Numbered from the stretch's first letter, positions 45,427 through 57,956 are shown. The stretch is 64,000 bases of DNA from Diospyros lotus (GCF_014633365.1 NC_068352.1:30599310-30663309), one strand, 5' to 3'. Notes: generated by a model from the letters alone, not told the origin. Translations and numbers: made by a program.

Positions 45427-45949
45427 TGATGAGGGAATATTTACAGGGGGCAATTTTACTGTACTACCCCTGGGAGGTTACCATTAACTCGGAGCCATGT
45501 GTACCAGTAAAGACCAATATGCGATCGCCACGTGTCAAGACTTAGGAGCTCCGCTTATCTTTATAATCTTTATTATGATTTTGAACTGGAAAGAGATAAA
45601 GAAGAAGATTAAGTCAACCAATGATATCTTTAAATATCCCAAGAATTATCTCTATTAGGGAAGATTATCTTTTCTCCCCATGGAAAGTGGATCAACCTCT
45701 CCTTTTGAAATATATCTTATCTCCTAAGGGAAAGGCCACGGGACATCTATAAATAGAGGGCAACCTCTACAGGTATGGGGATCTGATCTGACTCCTAAGG
45801 GACTCTTTTACTATCTTCCATTACTATTATACTCCTCAAAAACCCTATGAACTGACTTGAGCGTCGGAGGGATCACGGGGAGCGAGTCCCCACCCTTTTT
45901 GCAGGTACTTGGTCCGAGACAGAAGAAGGTGATCGGCTCCGCATCATCA
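45427..45949 (+). repeat. Right LTR of element copy 2
   Basis: 523 bp, ending gcatcatca next to the CATAT target duplication. Confidence 0.93.
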
Positions 45950-46012
45950 CATATATATATTTTGTTGCATCATCCAAATGAAGGGACCAGTTTCGCCCAC
46001 ATTTCACGTGTT

Positions 46013-47778
46013 TAACTTTAAAAAAAATTAAAAAATAAATTTAATTATGATGAAAAATACTTTTATTTAAAATATTTTTTATATTTTATTTTTTTTGATC
46101 TATATCTTAATTAACAAACTATACGTTAATAGAAAGATGGAAAGAAATATTCAACCATGTAATTACTCACTAATATTGACTATAGCACTAAGTCATGGAT
46201 AGAAATTTTAGGTGTTGGCCACGTGTCAAGTGAGGTGAATTTTTGGTATTCTCATAGAGAAGAGGTCTCAAGTTTCGAAAGAAGATATTAAAACATCAAT
46301 TGAAAAATATAATGGAGGGAGAAGTTCATTTTAAACATAGAACTAAACTAAGCAAATGGAACCCTCAAATGTACTGTTGTTGCTTCGGCTATACTGATGC
46401 TAGGAAATATATCCCCACCCACATGGCAAGACCCTTATTGGAGCCGTATCAACTCGGCCCAACGGACAAGCGGCCGGCCCACTTTGGCCCATTATAAACT
46501 TCCTTAAAAAATTCATAATAATACTATAAAAAAAATGTTGTATTGAATATTTTTTAGGCATCTTGTTGAAAAATAATGTACAAGATTACATAATGCACAA
46601 GATTAATTGAATAATATCTCAATTTATTTTTGTTCTCTTAAAATACTGGTAAATAAAGACTTATAAAATACGTACGAACTTATAATTTACAAAATAATGT
46701 ACCACTAAAAAAATTGTGTATGCTAGATTATGTCTTAATTTATTTATAACCGCTGGGCACTTGGCTCAATATTTTTATGGCGTTACGTGGTGCTTAGACA
46801 CAAATCGACCCGGTTGATATTTATTCTAAAATAATATTTGTTAAAATGTGTAAGATAAGGGGAGAGTTAAGATAAGATTGGAATATTTTTCAGATGAAGA
46901 TATGAAATGGTCAAGATAAAACTGTGAAGTATTTTAAGATTTATATCATATTATTTATTAATTTTTTTAGAATCAATTGATAATTGTATTTCTTTTCATA
47001 TGTTTGTTAAATACATGTGATAACTACTGAGATAAGGGTTTTTTTATTAAAATATCTCTATTACCAAATTCATTTAAAAATGTATGTTAACATCAATAAC
47101 AAATTTATAATTAAAAATAGTATTTTATAATTAATGTGAATTGTCAAAAAATAAAAATATAATATAAAATTAATTTAAAAGTTTACCAAATTCATTCTAA
47201 TTTAAATATGTTTCAAATTTATAATTGTAATTGCCAAAACATATTTTCATATTAGATAATAAAATATAAAATTAAATAAAATAAGGAAGATTCAATCTCT
47301 AAATAAGGATTCAATCTCCGAACTCAATTAAAAGAGGTTGTTTTATATATGGATATGCACAAGAATGGCAAAATATGGGTGATGATCAAAAAAATTTGAG
47401 AGAAAGAAAATCCACTTTATAATATATATATATAAATGAATCCATCAATAAAGGGATTGGGAAGCCATTCACATATTTATGCATAAAGCCACACCTTCTT
47501 CGACCAAGTATAGGTTAGCCCATGATGGAGACAGAAGAAGATGAAAGGCAAGAAAAAATGGTGGTTGGACAGACGGTGACAAGCAAGAAGATGAATAGTA
47601 AACATGTGAGAAGAAAATGGGGAAGGCTTTTATATAAGCGATATATAGGTAATTTATGTTTATATGTAAAATATCAGATAAATTTATCTGAAAAAGGGGT
47701 CAGATAATTTATCTGTAAAAATTCAGATAAGAAGTCACGTGAAGATTTTTGGCGGATCGTTCTAAGGGTTGCGCAATT
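46013..47778. other. Spacer between duplication blocks
   Basis: AT-rich. Short frames at 46,300-46,497 and 47,522-47,707 show no known domain. A gataaatttatctg inverted motif occurs around 47,675-47,720. Confidence 0.35.
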
Positions 47779-47838
47779 AAACAATAGGAGTAAAGCATAA
47801 TAGAATAGAGCAGAGAAGTGGACGGTATTTTTTATCGA

Positions 47839-47975
47839 AGATAATGCTATCCATCTCCGATAAAGATGAACAATAGTGATGTGATAGCATATGTTCAAGA
47901 ACAATAGTGATGTGATAGCATATGTCAAATTTGTCGTATCATCGTTGTTCATCTCTACTAGAAATGAATAGCATT
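47839..47975. mobile_element. Short MITE in block B
   Basis: Homologue of 39,684-39,892 with the same gataatgctatccatctcc and gaaatgaatagcattac ends and a shorter centre. Confidence 0.5.
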
Positions 47976-50146
47976 ACTCAAACTTTAATTTATTGGCAAA
48001 GATTATTGAACTTTAATTTAATATATAATTCTATAATTATCGTCAATTGTAATTAAAAAAGATTAACGAAGTATTTTTTTTTTATATTTTTGTGTAAAGT
48101 TCAATGACCATTTGTGTTATTTATCATTGCACGTTATTAATCATGTCATCATTCTCCTCTTTTAATGGCAATTGATAATAGTTATTAAATTATATACTAA
48201 ATTGACTATAGTTATTTTAAAAAAGACATGTCTTTAACAATCGTGAAAATTCTACTCTACAATTTTTTGCATTTTCAGCATTTGACTTAAGTATCGGAAT
48301 ATTTGTGTAAAAACCTCCCAAACCCTGTGATTATTTTCTTCCTTGTAGTCTCGGACGATATTAGGTCTCGAGACAAATATCTCATGATGGTATTAAGTCT
48401 CTAGATGAAGATTTTAAGACGACATCAAATCTCGAAATAAAGTTCTCAAAATGACATTAAACCTTGAGTCTGACGGTAATTTCAGACGATGCGTGTGAAA
48501 TGGTGTCACAATGACCATTAGTATCCAGAACTTGGACTCAGTTAACAACAATGGTGACAGAATTGTTATTTTTTATTTTTTTTCTTCGTTATTTTAATTG
48601 GGACTAGACAATATTTTATTGGATTTGTTTGAGTCAGGATTGAGGATCCCAAATTTTAATTTAATTGGGAGTGTGACAAGAATAGAAGTTTGATACACTA
48701 ACCCCACCCCACTTGTAACATTTAAATAATATCTTATATAATCTTTACTTATAAATTGTTACATATGTACATATATATATATAGTGTTATATTCAAGTTT
48801 GTTGTGCTGTTGACCGAAGGGATGGAATTCGTAAAAGAAAGAAAGAAAGAAATAATCCACAGCCACGGGAAGCGTCAAGTACCATAAGAAATCACAAAGA
48901 AGTTAAATAAAAATACCCCACCATATAGGGGTCTTGAAATATAGTGAAGTCTTTGGTCATTCTTTAATGTGCCCTCTTGATGGAAACTCATGCCATTTTT
49001 CTTTTCACATGGTATGAAAGCAATCGCCTTACATTATTTTATATAAAACAAATATTATGATAATTAATAATGGGATTATAAAATCATGAATTATTTATAA
49101 ATTTACTCTTGTGGTCTTTTTTGAGAAGAGTTAATCACGACATGTTAAGTGTTTCATTAGTTAGAGCCTCTCATTAGGGTTGCAAATGAGCTAAATTGTT
49201 CACAAGTGACTTAGTGTTCAGCTTGATAAAAAACTTATTCGAATTTGTTCATTAAGGTAAAACAAGTTGACTTTCAGCTTAATTTTGAAATTCGACTTGT
49301 AAATAATCTAAGATTGAGTTCAATAAAACTCACAAACATGTTCAATTAGAGCTGAACTTTAAGGCTCGAGACTAGAAATTAGCTTGACAAGTCAAGCTTG
49401 AGCTTATTGAAGCTTGGCTTAGCTTGGTTCAATTACAACCCTACGTTTATTTTTGGTTTGTGAGAACGTAATATATGGTCTACTAACTCCCTTACTACTT
49501 GAGGAGGTTGTCCATGCCCAAAATATCTTGTCTAGAGTTTGAAATTCTTGGTTAAAAAGTTTTGTCAAGTTTTCGCTCAGCCATTTCAATTTTGACCTAT
49601 ATAATGGATAAAACCTCAACAGCTAAAGACAACTGACTCTAGAGAGTCACTTATATTTACCTAAACTCTTTATCGAGTGCTAATTTGATCTTTGTAAGCT
49701 ATTCTAGAAGATAAAGTCTCACCTTTGCAAGAGTTTGGGCATTGACATATTTCGTGATCCTCCTAATATCATCAATAATTATAAGCTATATTGGTGAATT
49801 TTTTAAATTTATATAGGTATTAGTAAATATATGAAAATTCTGAATCAAAATCATAATTGGGAATTGTTTGAAAATACTAAGAATTTTTTTTAATTGATTT
49901 CTTTTTCTCATGTAATTCCTTTCCTTGTGTTGTGAAAATTATTTTGCATTTTTTTTTACTTCAAAAAATTTTAAATCTCTAATGATAAACAATGTGAGCT
50001 ATTGATTTTTACTCTTTAAAAAGCAGAAAAACCAACATAAATATACTCTTTGAAATGCTGAAAAGGGCAACCCGAGTCACAAGAATAGGATTTGAAGGCT
50101 TAATATGAGAATAACTAACAAAAACTTGAGTTAACTTTACTATATA

Positions 50147-51190
50147 GGGCTAGTTTGGTTATGCGTTTTTTTCTTAAAGTTTTTAAACTGGGTAGTGTTT
50201 GAGCTAGTTATAACATTTAAACTGGATAGCGTTTAAACTGATAAAGTGTTTGAATAGTTAAATGTGCTTTTAAGCTATTAATGTAAGGTTATGTGTTTGG
50301 TTTGTAAAAGCTGATAAGCCGTTAGAATTTGACAAAAAGACTAAAATGAACATGACACTGAATAATATAAATAAAATTCAAAAAATATAATTTTTTAAAC
50401 AAAATTTAAATTGACATCCAACTACTAAAATACTTACAATTATATGTTAATAAATTATAAAAAAAATTTAAAAATATATAATTTTATCATTAAATGTTAA
50501 TAAAATATACATAATTATTAAAAATATATTAAGATTATAAATTATAAATTATATGTATTATATATGTTATATAATAATAATATATATTATTATGTATTAT
50601 TGTAATATATATATATATATATAGTTCAACCATGGCAGCAGCGCGGATGAGATGAGGGTGATGGACGACCGACGACGCGATGGGCGCTGGCGATGGCGAC
50701 CATTTGCTAGCAGGGTGGTGATGGAGGCTTGCGGTGATGGGCAGCGAGGTAGCTTGTGGCGAAGGCAGCGATGGGTGACGATGAAGGCTTGCAGCGCTAG
50801 TGATGGTGATGATCTGCTAGCAGGGTGGCACTGGGTAGCCACAACGACCATTTATGGAGGAGATCCGATAGTAACGGAGGAGAAGATGAGAAGGCAAGAT
50901 GAGAGCAGTAAAGGAGAATGTAAGAGTAATGAGGCAGAGTTAGGAAGGTATAGAAAGAGGGGGTTGTAAATTTTGATACTGTTGGAGGGTAAGATAGTAA
51001 TTTACCTAGTCAACTCAAAAAGCTCCATAAAGCTTCTTTGCAAAAGCGAGTGGTTGATGGCTTCTCCAAAACGCTGTTGGTTTAGCGTTTCAGCTATTGC
51101 GACATCCAAATTGATAAGATAACAAGCTTCATAGCTTATAAGCTAAATGAAGCGCTTATAAGCAATCAAACGCATTGCCAAACTAATTGA
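50147..51190. mobile_element. Harbinger/PIF-like non-autonomous element, copy 2
   Basis: The left end gggctagtttggttatgcg and right end cgcattgccaaacta are inverted. Long stretches match 30,441-31,465 (tgtgcttttaagctatta, aaagctgataagccg). The GC-richer passenger (about 50,630-50,970) again has gatggcgacc-type sequence and an open frame without known domains. Block A lacks it at about 41,505. The outermost right bases are decayed, so the 3-bp duplication is not clear. Confidence 0.75.
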
Positions 51191-51402
51191 TAATAAGTCC
51201 AAGTTGTAATCTATCTCACTTTTAAGATCAATCCTTATTAATGGTTACTTTTTTAGACGATTTATGGTTAATCCTATAACAATTTTTGTGACGATAAATA
51301 ACATCATAAAACAATAAATTTATTCACTATCAAAAGTAATTATATATCTATTTCTTTATTAGAATACAACCCTTGTAATGACTTCTTGATTTGTTCATTT
51401 CC

Positions 51403-52043
51403 TCACAAGATGGAGCACAAGGATGGTTCATGGCAATACCTAACTTCATCAACATAAACAGGCAAACTACAGCTGCTTCCATATGCTGGGCGGTAGTAAT
51501 TACAATTTGGCGTGGTGTATTGCACTATGGGCTCCACCGTTTTCTGGCCATCTCCTCCGGCTCCGACGTTGTCGTTCTCCCCCTCCGGCTCCGGCGACTG
51601 GACGCTCACCAGCTCGGCGTAGCCCACTTTCTTCCTCAGCAAGGTGGTCAGCGCCACCGAGTCGATCCCATCTCCGACCACCACTATCTGGTCCTCCCCA
51701 TTCAAGGCCACCTCTTCCACCCCTTCAAATTAATCAATCATCCAAACATGCACTGAATCAACTCGATCGGCTCAAATCATGAGATCATGTGATATATATA
51801 ATATATATACATACATACCAGTAAATCCAGCTGCAGTGGTGAGGACTTTGGAGCGAGACTTGTTGCTCTTCATGCAAAATTTAATGACCACCTTTCGCTG
51901 CATAATTGTTAGTTTGTATATATTTATAAATACATATATGTGCAATTAATTAAAATTAATTAGTATATAATCCAGATAGTAATTGAAAGCAGAAGTGAAG
52001 TTAGTGTCTTGTTAATTTTGATCAGAATGTCACTTACCTTCAT
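51403..52043 (-). CDS. HMA-domain isoprenylated protein without CxxC, copy B
   Basis: Same three-exon layout as copy A: 52,043-52,038 (ATGAAG), 51,897-51,819 and 51,722-51,403, for 134 residues. The loop reads CMKSNKSRSK, again without a metal-binding CxxC. Exon 3 carries GVEEVALNGEDQIVVVGDG and LLRKKVGYAELVSV, identical to A. The linker is longer (VGAGGDGQKTVEPIVQ), accounting for most of the 9-residue difference. The tail keeps CSLPVYVDEVR and the CSIL prenylation box. Splice sites are intact, and replacements such as N/K and S/R lie in the loop and linker while the fold core is unchanged. A leader (GA)n tract and a TATA box at 52,123-52,132 match copy A. It is probably functional and, like A, more likely a protein-interaction HMA than a metal carrier. 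Confidence 0.88.
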
Positions 52044-52045
52044 CC

Positions 52046-52059
<14 letters not shown>

Positions 52060-52092
<33 letters not shown>

Positions 52093-53785
52093 GCCTAGCC
52101 CTCCCAGAGTCCCATGCATCCATATTTATATACACAGAAGATGGTTGGGCAGATTTACATGAGCCAAGATCTGCCGTACCCCTTGGCCGTACCTCCAATG
52201 CATATCATTCACGCCACCCAATTAACATATGTCATCAAAATAATAATTATTTAAAAAAATATAAAATTAATATATGATCAATAATACACATATATATTTT
52301 TTTGCATCATCCAAATGAAGGGACCAGTTTTGCCCACGTTTCACGTGTCTATCTTTATGTACGGTTCATAATATGTACGGTTCAGTTTTGGGTCTTAATT
52401 AAGTCGCCAAGTTGATATTATATTTTTTTATATATTTATTTAAGTATTTTATTATTTTAATTATATTCATGTACTTACATTTTGTTGTATAAAATAAAAT
52501 GATAAAATGAGATAAGTCAGCACTTTAGGTAAAAATTTTAACTAATTTGTCAAGTTTAATATTACAAACCCAAATCCCTGTTTTATTTTATTCTAATATT
52601 CTCTTATTTTTTTCACCAGACATATTATAATCCTTTGAACATGATCTAGCAAGGGAGCATTAACCCATTGAAAGAAATTGCAAGCACCATCTATCTACAT
52701 TTTTTTGCAAAATTAAAGACCTATTAATAAAAAAATCTTAAATTTACAAAAATAAGGTACACATCAAAATACACAGAATTTAAATTAATTCTAAAATATA
52801 GGTAAATGGGTATAATCAAAATAATAAAAAATATAATTTTTCACAAGAAAACAAATAAAGTCAAAGTATAGGTGTTAAATTGAATTGAAAATATAAATTT
52901 AAAGATATAATTAAAATAATAAAAAATTCAAATCACCTTATAAAATAAACATGAAATGAGGGAGATAAAAATATAAATTTAGTCTAATTAACAACTACAA
53001 AGCTGATATGTTATCCCGTCAAACCAAGCAAGCAGGGGAGCTGGTGTGTGTGGGCCCACCATTCCTCCATGGGGCCCACGCCCCCTCTCTCAAATTATTT
53101 GAGTCTTAATTAAGGTTGCTTTCCCACAGCTTTTTTATTAGGTTTTAAAACTAAATCACGACTTAGAGCATCCCAAAGTCTACCATAAATAATCATCACA
53201 TCTTCCACTAAATTATATTTATAATTTAGTTCATTTATATTTAAATTTGCTGAGATTTAAAAATAATGCTTAAATTCTTTGTATTTTTTTTTTATTATTT
53301 CAAGACTCCTCAAAAAGAAAAAAAAAATGACCTATCAACAAAATAGTTAAATAAATTATCTGAATCTCTAAAAATATTTATAAATTATATAAAATCTCCA
53401 TATAAATAATTAAAACAAGAAGTCAATTGTCGATCGATATGAGTTTAACTTAGGGGTTTTTCTGAGAGTCGCTTTAGTTTGATTTTGCCTAAATCTTTTA
53501 CTAGCACATCGGTTTTGATTTGATTTTACGTATACAATTAATTGTAACTTATATTTTGATTTTTTCAAATATTTTAAAAATATGAGTAAATTTGAATTAA
53601 TATTTTACGCAATTAAGGTTTATAAATAACATTTGAACAATATTAAATAATTTAGGCTATGCTATGCAATAACAACATTTTATTAGTAATTAAGGTTAAA
53701 TTTCATGAGTTAATGACATTAACCCATGAAATTTCATGGGTTACAACATTTGTTAACATTCTATATTAATAGTATATATTTTATG
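52060..53785. repeat. Left arm of inverted duplication
   Basis: The promoter and upstream region of HMA copy B reappear as the reverse complement at 63,010-63,998. Matching landmarks: tagagcatcccaaagtctacc near 53,164 and its counterpart near 63,390-63,410; tataaattatataaaatctc near 53,380; ttttgcctaaatcttttac near 53,482; caattaattgtaacttata near 53,536; and the TATA/leader at 52,080-52,140. This arm is longer because of indels. Confidence 0.85.
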
Positions 53786-54578
53786 GGTTAATGACATTAA
53801 AAATTAACCCATAAAATATAAGTCACAAGGTTTTCTGTATTTGTGAGAAGAAAATGATTGAATAAGCGCTATGAACATCCAAGTTCAAAGTTAAGGGTGT
53901 GCAATCATTATAATCAAATCAAATTGATTAAAAATTATTAATCAAATTGAGGCATATAATCGAACTGAACTGAACAAGTCATATAAACTAACAGAAATAA
54001 CTAAAATCGAATTAACCAAATTTTGAACCGTTATAATCAAATAAAAAATCTTACCAAAAAAACTAAACCGAACCTAATAAAAGAGGATTGGCTTGTCAGT
54101 TCGATTTGATTTTTTAATTAATAATGCTAAAAAAATTGAATTGAATAATCAAAATTCTTAAAAGAAATAATTAAATTGAAACTAATAACCGAACTGAATT
54201 GAATAATTAAAAATCTTAAAAAAAATAATCATATCCAACTGTTACTCATGAAAAATCAAACCGAACGAACAAATTAACATCGTGGCACATGCCGTGGTCA
54301 ACGAAGAATAGAGATAATTTCTACCCCTGCTTTTTGAAGAATTTGCGACATTGACAAAAAGTAAGCCATGTGCTTCTGTTGCCAACCAAATTCCCAGCAT
54401 CTGTTAATTTGTGTGAATAAATTATAGCACTTTTTGGTAGTTTGCATGTGATTTTTAATTGGTTTAGGAAAGGGTGGTCATTAATCCATAAAATACATTT
54501 TATGTTTATTTATGTGACTTATATTTTATGTTCATTTATGTCATTAACCTATAAAATATATATTATTAATGATGACAC
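53786..54578. other. Spacer between inverted arm and copia element
   Basis: Contains a short palindromic stretch, ttttatgggttaatg...ttaacccataaaat at about 53,791-53,818, and AT-rich degenerate repeats with cgaactgaactgaa motifs (53,890-54,270). No gene. Confidence 0.4.
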
Positions 54579-55929
54579 TGTTAGATTCGAAAAGTCTATG
54601 GCAAGTACCAAGAGGGGGGTAAATTGGTGTATTAAATTTTTATTTTTTTGATAAAAGGAGATGTTGTCTATAAAGACTGCAATTTCGTTAAACCTCAAGA
54701 TCTTGAAATAGTATGATGAGATATCAATCGTATAAAGACAATCTCGTTTTTACAAAAGAAAACATAAGAATGAAAAATATGAAATCTTTTTTAATGAAAA
54801 ATGTATGAACCAAGAAGGAAATAAAGAGATACTTGAATGGATAAAGAGGTGAAAATCACAAGAACAAGATAACACAAGGATTTATAGTGGTTCGGCTTAA
54901 CTAAACCTAGTTCACTACCTTAGCTACTCACTAAGAATTTTCAAACAAAATACTATAACTCTCTTATCATGCCGAATAGGCCCTACAGCATCAAGATAGG
55001 AAGATACAAACCTCTTGCTTAAATAAGCAAGCCCTCTAGCAAACTTAGGTAATAAAACCCCCTACTTTGACAAGTAGGTCCTCTAGCTATACAAACTAGG
55101 AACACAAGAAATGATATAAGAGATTAGTTTGCCCACTTAGTTACAATGTAATCAAGAATAAATACAAGCTTAAAAATTATGCTTTGAAACAAATAAAATA
55201 CAAGCTTTGAGAGCAAGAGACTTAGGGCACAATTGAAGCACGATTGATAAGCACTTGGGAGCTTGTAGATAGATTGCTTTAGTTAATCGAATTCTTCTTC
55301 TTGACTTGCATTTATAGAGGTTTGAAAGAGAAAACTTGAAATCATCTCGTTGCAAGTGGAGAGAACACTTGAGAGTAGTGGTCACTAGTCGTTAAAAGCT
55401 GTCTGCGACAAACCGGTCGACAACTTCATATAACTGGTCGATAGTATAGATTGAAATATTTAAACACCGGTCGACAGGAAGGGTAAAGCGGTCAACAGGT
55501 TCTCAAGACCGGTCGACAGGTCAATACGTAGAGGCGGTCGACAGCAAACAATTGAAAGCATGTTGTTTAGCCGGTCAACAGCCTATATGTCTTAACCAGT
55601 CGACAGCTTGGCATTTTAAAGCAACCGGTCGACAGGCTTATATCACCGGTCGACAGCTTCTTATACATTTGAAAATAGAAGCTATTTCTGTTTATGAATT
55701 TTACACGGCAATTTTAAGACCAATAGATTGGAACATAATGAGACCAATGGATTAAGACAAAATATGATAATTTTGCTATGATATAAATATGAAAGATTGT
55801 TTTTGATTTACTTTGATTTAATTTAAATAAGATAACTTGTTTAGAAAAATAGTTTGAAATTGAATTTATTTTCATATCATATATGTATAAGTTTGGTCGA
55901 CCATCAAAACCAAAACATCAATATCATCA
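54579..55929 (-). repeat. 3' LTR of the copia element
   Basis: On the plus strand it runs from TGTTAGATTCGAAAAG to atatCATCA. The minus-strand end ccaatttacccccctcttgg is typical of SIRE-type LTRs. It contains about ten scattered CGGTCGACAG-like motifs (55,410-55,660). The outer boundary is set by TG/CA and the polypurine tract; no second LTR is available to confirm it. Confidence 0.65.
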
Positions 55930-56301
55930 ATCTCTCCCTTTTTGATGGAGACAAAAACTTTTTAAACTTGCTAGCAAAAAATCAATTGTAATATCAATCT
56001 CAATTTCAAACTACCTTCTCCCCCTTTTTTTGTCAGTAATCAAAAAGAGATGTCTTACAAGCGAAAAGCTCCCCCTTAATTATAGGCTCCCCCTTAAAAT
56101 GAGATAAACAAAAACAATTTCAATTACAAGAGCATATAGATATATAGACAAACCATCAATATCCAAAACATCAAGAGCAAAAAGATAACATTACCAAATT
56201 TAAAGCATTAACAAGACCAAGTGCATAGGTTCAAAGACTAAAAACTTCAATAAAACATAAAGAAATGCCATATATGAACCAAGATAAAAGCATCCTGTTG
56301 A

Positions 56302-57448
56302 TTAAGGATCTGCTGCAGGAGGTGGAGATGACGTTGATGTGGCTGGGGGTAGACGAGATAGGATGAGCTCCATGAGGTTGCAAATCTCTCGAACCTCTCC
56401 TAGAAGGGAATCAACTTCAGCTCGAAGGGTAGCAATCCCATGAATCACAAGGTCATTTGGACGATAGGATGGCTCGACAAATGCATGAGATGAAGAGGCA
56501 TGCATAGGAGATGGAGGAGGGATGAAAGATGTAACATGAGGCTCAGCTATAAGAGGAGGAGCATCTTCATGTTCAGGTGAGGAGGGCGCACCTCGCTTCT
56601 TAGACTTAACCCAATTTCTGTGTTTATCTTCTTTGTATCCCATACGTCCTAAGATCTTACTATTTAGGACTTTGGAGGGTTGAATCATAATGCGGCGAGA
56701 GTTAATAAGGGTTGCACTATCGATTTTAGAATCGAGGATTGAGCTAATAAGCATGCTATAAGGGAGAGTCTTTTGTTTGTTAGTGAATGCACCAATCATT
56801 TCACTCACAATTAGGGAACACAGGTTGATCTTTTGTCGAGTCATAATGTGAAACATGAGCCATACATCTTCTTTAGTAACTTGGGCAAAGTTACCTCGTC
56901 TTGGCACAATGAGTTGAGCACAAATGAGGTGCAAGAGATGACCCATTAAAGATAATTTGGATGATAAGTCAATATAACATAAAAGAGACTCATCTTCAAA
57001 AATGGTTTTTGATGCAAGATCATGATTGAACTCAGTAGGATTGTAGATGAGGCCTTCATTTGGAATGTGAGAGAAAGAGTTTATGTGTTTGGCGTCTATG
57101 TTGATAGAATTTCCATATATAGACTTTGGTTTTGAATCTAGATTGAGAAACATAGCCGTGAATGGTGTTCGATGCATTGTAGTAAAATGTTCTAACGACA
57201 TCCACATAAACTTCTCTATGTAAGGAAATAAATGGCAACCAACCAAAACTTTCTAGAGTACCAAGGCATGGAAATCTAATAGACTCTAGGAAATTTAGAA
57301 CAAGAAATGATTCTAGAATGACTTCACGAGAGACAAATAGAGTAGTAAAGCGACTAAGATTAGTCGGATTGCTTACTAACCGTTGAATTTCTGTGGGTTC
57401 ATGTGGATGGTCTTCTTTCGCGGCTTGAGGACGTTTGGTGTGAGCCAT
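56302..57448 (-). pseudogene. Envelope-like / plant transposon ORF of the copia element
   Basis: Two overlapping frames (57,448-57,056 and 57,246-56,302) together cover one protein and switch frame at about 57,130-57,190. The N-terminal part starts MAHTKRPQAAKEDHPHEPTE. The centre has YVDVVRTFYYNAS, which resembles the 'putative plant transposon protein' domain found 3' of pol in SIRE-type elements. The C-terminal part has a proline/serine-rich stretch and a short helix with LRAEVDSLLGEVREICNLME. Such ORFs are sometimes called envelope-like; their role is unproven. The frameshift suggests a dead copy. Confidence 0.55.
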
Positions 57449-57956
57449 TGAGATAAGCGAAAATGGAAGAAATTGATGTAATGGAGATTACTATGGGGGT
57501 TGATCGAGCAAGAGGAAATGGAGAAAAGAGTTTATTTGCCAAGAGAAAAACAAGTGAGAAAATAGGGTATGAGGGTAACTCGACGGTTGTCCGATTTTTA
57601 TAAATTTCGACAGAAGCGGTCGACAGGTTGAGTCCGGGCGGTCGACAGTATGGTCATGATCGGTCGACCGTTATGATGGTTCAAAAATTAATTTAAGCCT
57701 ATTAAGCGGTCAACAGGCATTGTGAACCGATCGAATGCTAATTTAATAACCAGTCGACAGTATTATTGTGACCAGTTGATAGTATTATTGTGACCGGTCG
57801 ACCAGTTCTCAGAGGCTATTTAAGAAAAGAATAAAAACATTGTGTTTTGGAAATACAACATTTATACATAATTTTGTATATTTAATTATCACACAACATA
57901 TAACATGTACATTTAAGATACATTACTATACCAATGAAAATCATGAAGATATTATG
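57449..57956 (-). other. Spacer between RNase H and envelope-like ORF
   Basis: Non-coding, with a second cluster of CGGTCGACAG-like motifs (57,607-57,815). AT-rich elsewhere. Confidence 0.5.

Larger units (their letters stand above)
42604..45949 (+). mobile_element. Non-autonomous LTR element (LARD-like), copy 2
   Basis: LTRs at 42,604-43,125 and 45,427-45,949 (TGATGAGGG...CATCATCA) are flanked by CATAT (42,599-42,603 and 45,950-45,954). A primer-binding site follows the left LTR (attggcgcccaccgtgggg at 43,126) and a polypurine tract precedes the right LTR (aaggagtggggggcaag, to 45,426). The interior has no gag or pol. It has the same four minisatellite fields as the 26.7-30.3 kb element in matching order and is that element's family member in opposite genomic orientation. 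Block B retains the uninterrupted target (aatacacatatatat near 52,285), so insertion followed the segmental duplication. ctataaatagag near 42,924 is the likely TATA box. Confidence 0.93.
47779..52330. repeat. Segmental duplication, block B
   Basis: Starts aaacaataggagtaa and follows block A through the spacer, HMA gene and promoter to catcatccaaatgaaggg (about 52,305). It is interrupted by the element at 50,147-51,190. It keeps about 530 bp (48,830-49,355) that block A lacks. A (gaaa)n tract marks the start of that extra segment. Confidence 0.9.

Noticed and set aside
51483..51782. Plus-strand frames over the HMA exon 3
   Set aside because: Antisense shadow of the minus-strand HMA gene, whose splice sites, domain and prenyl motif support the other strand.
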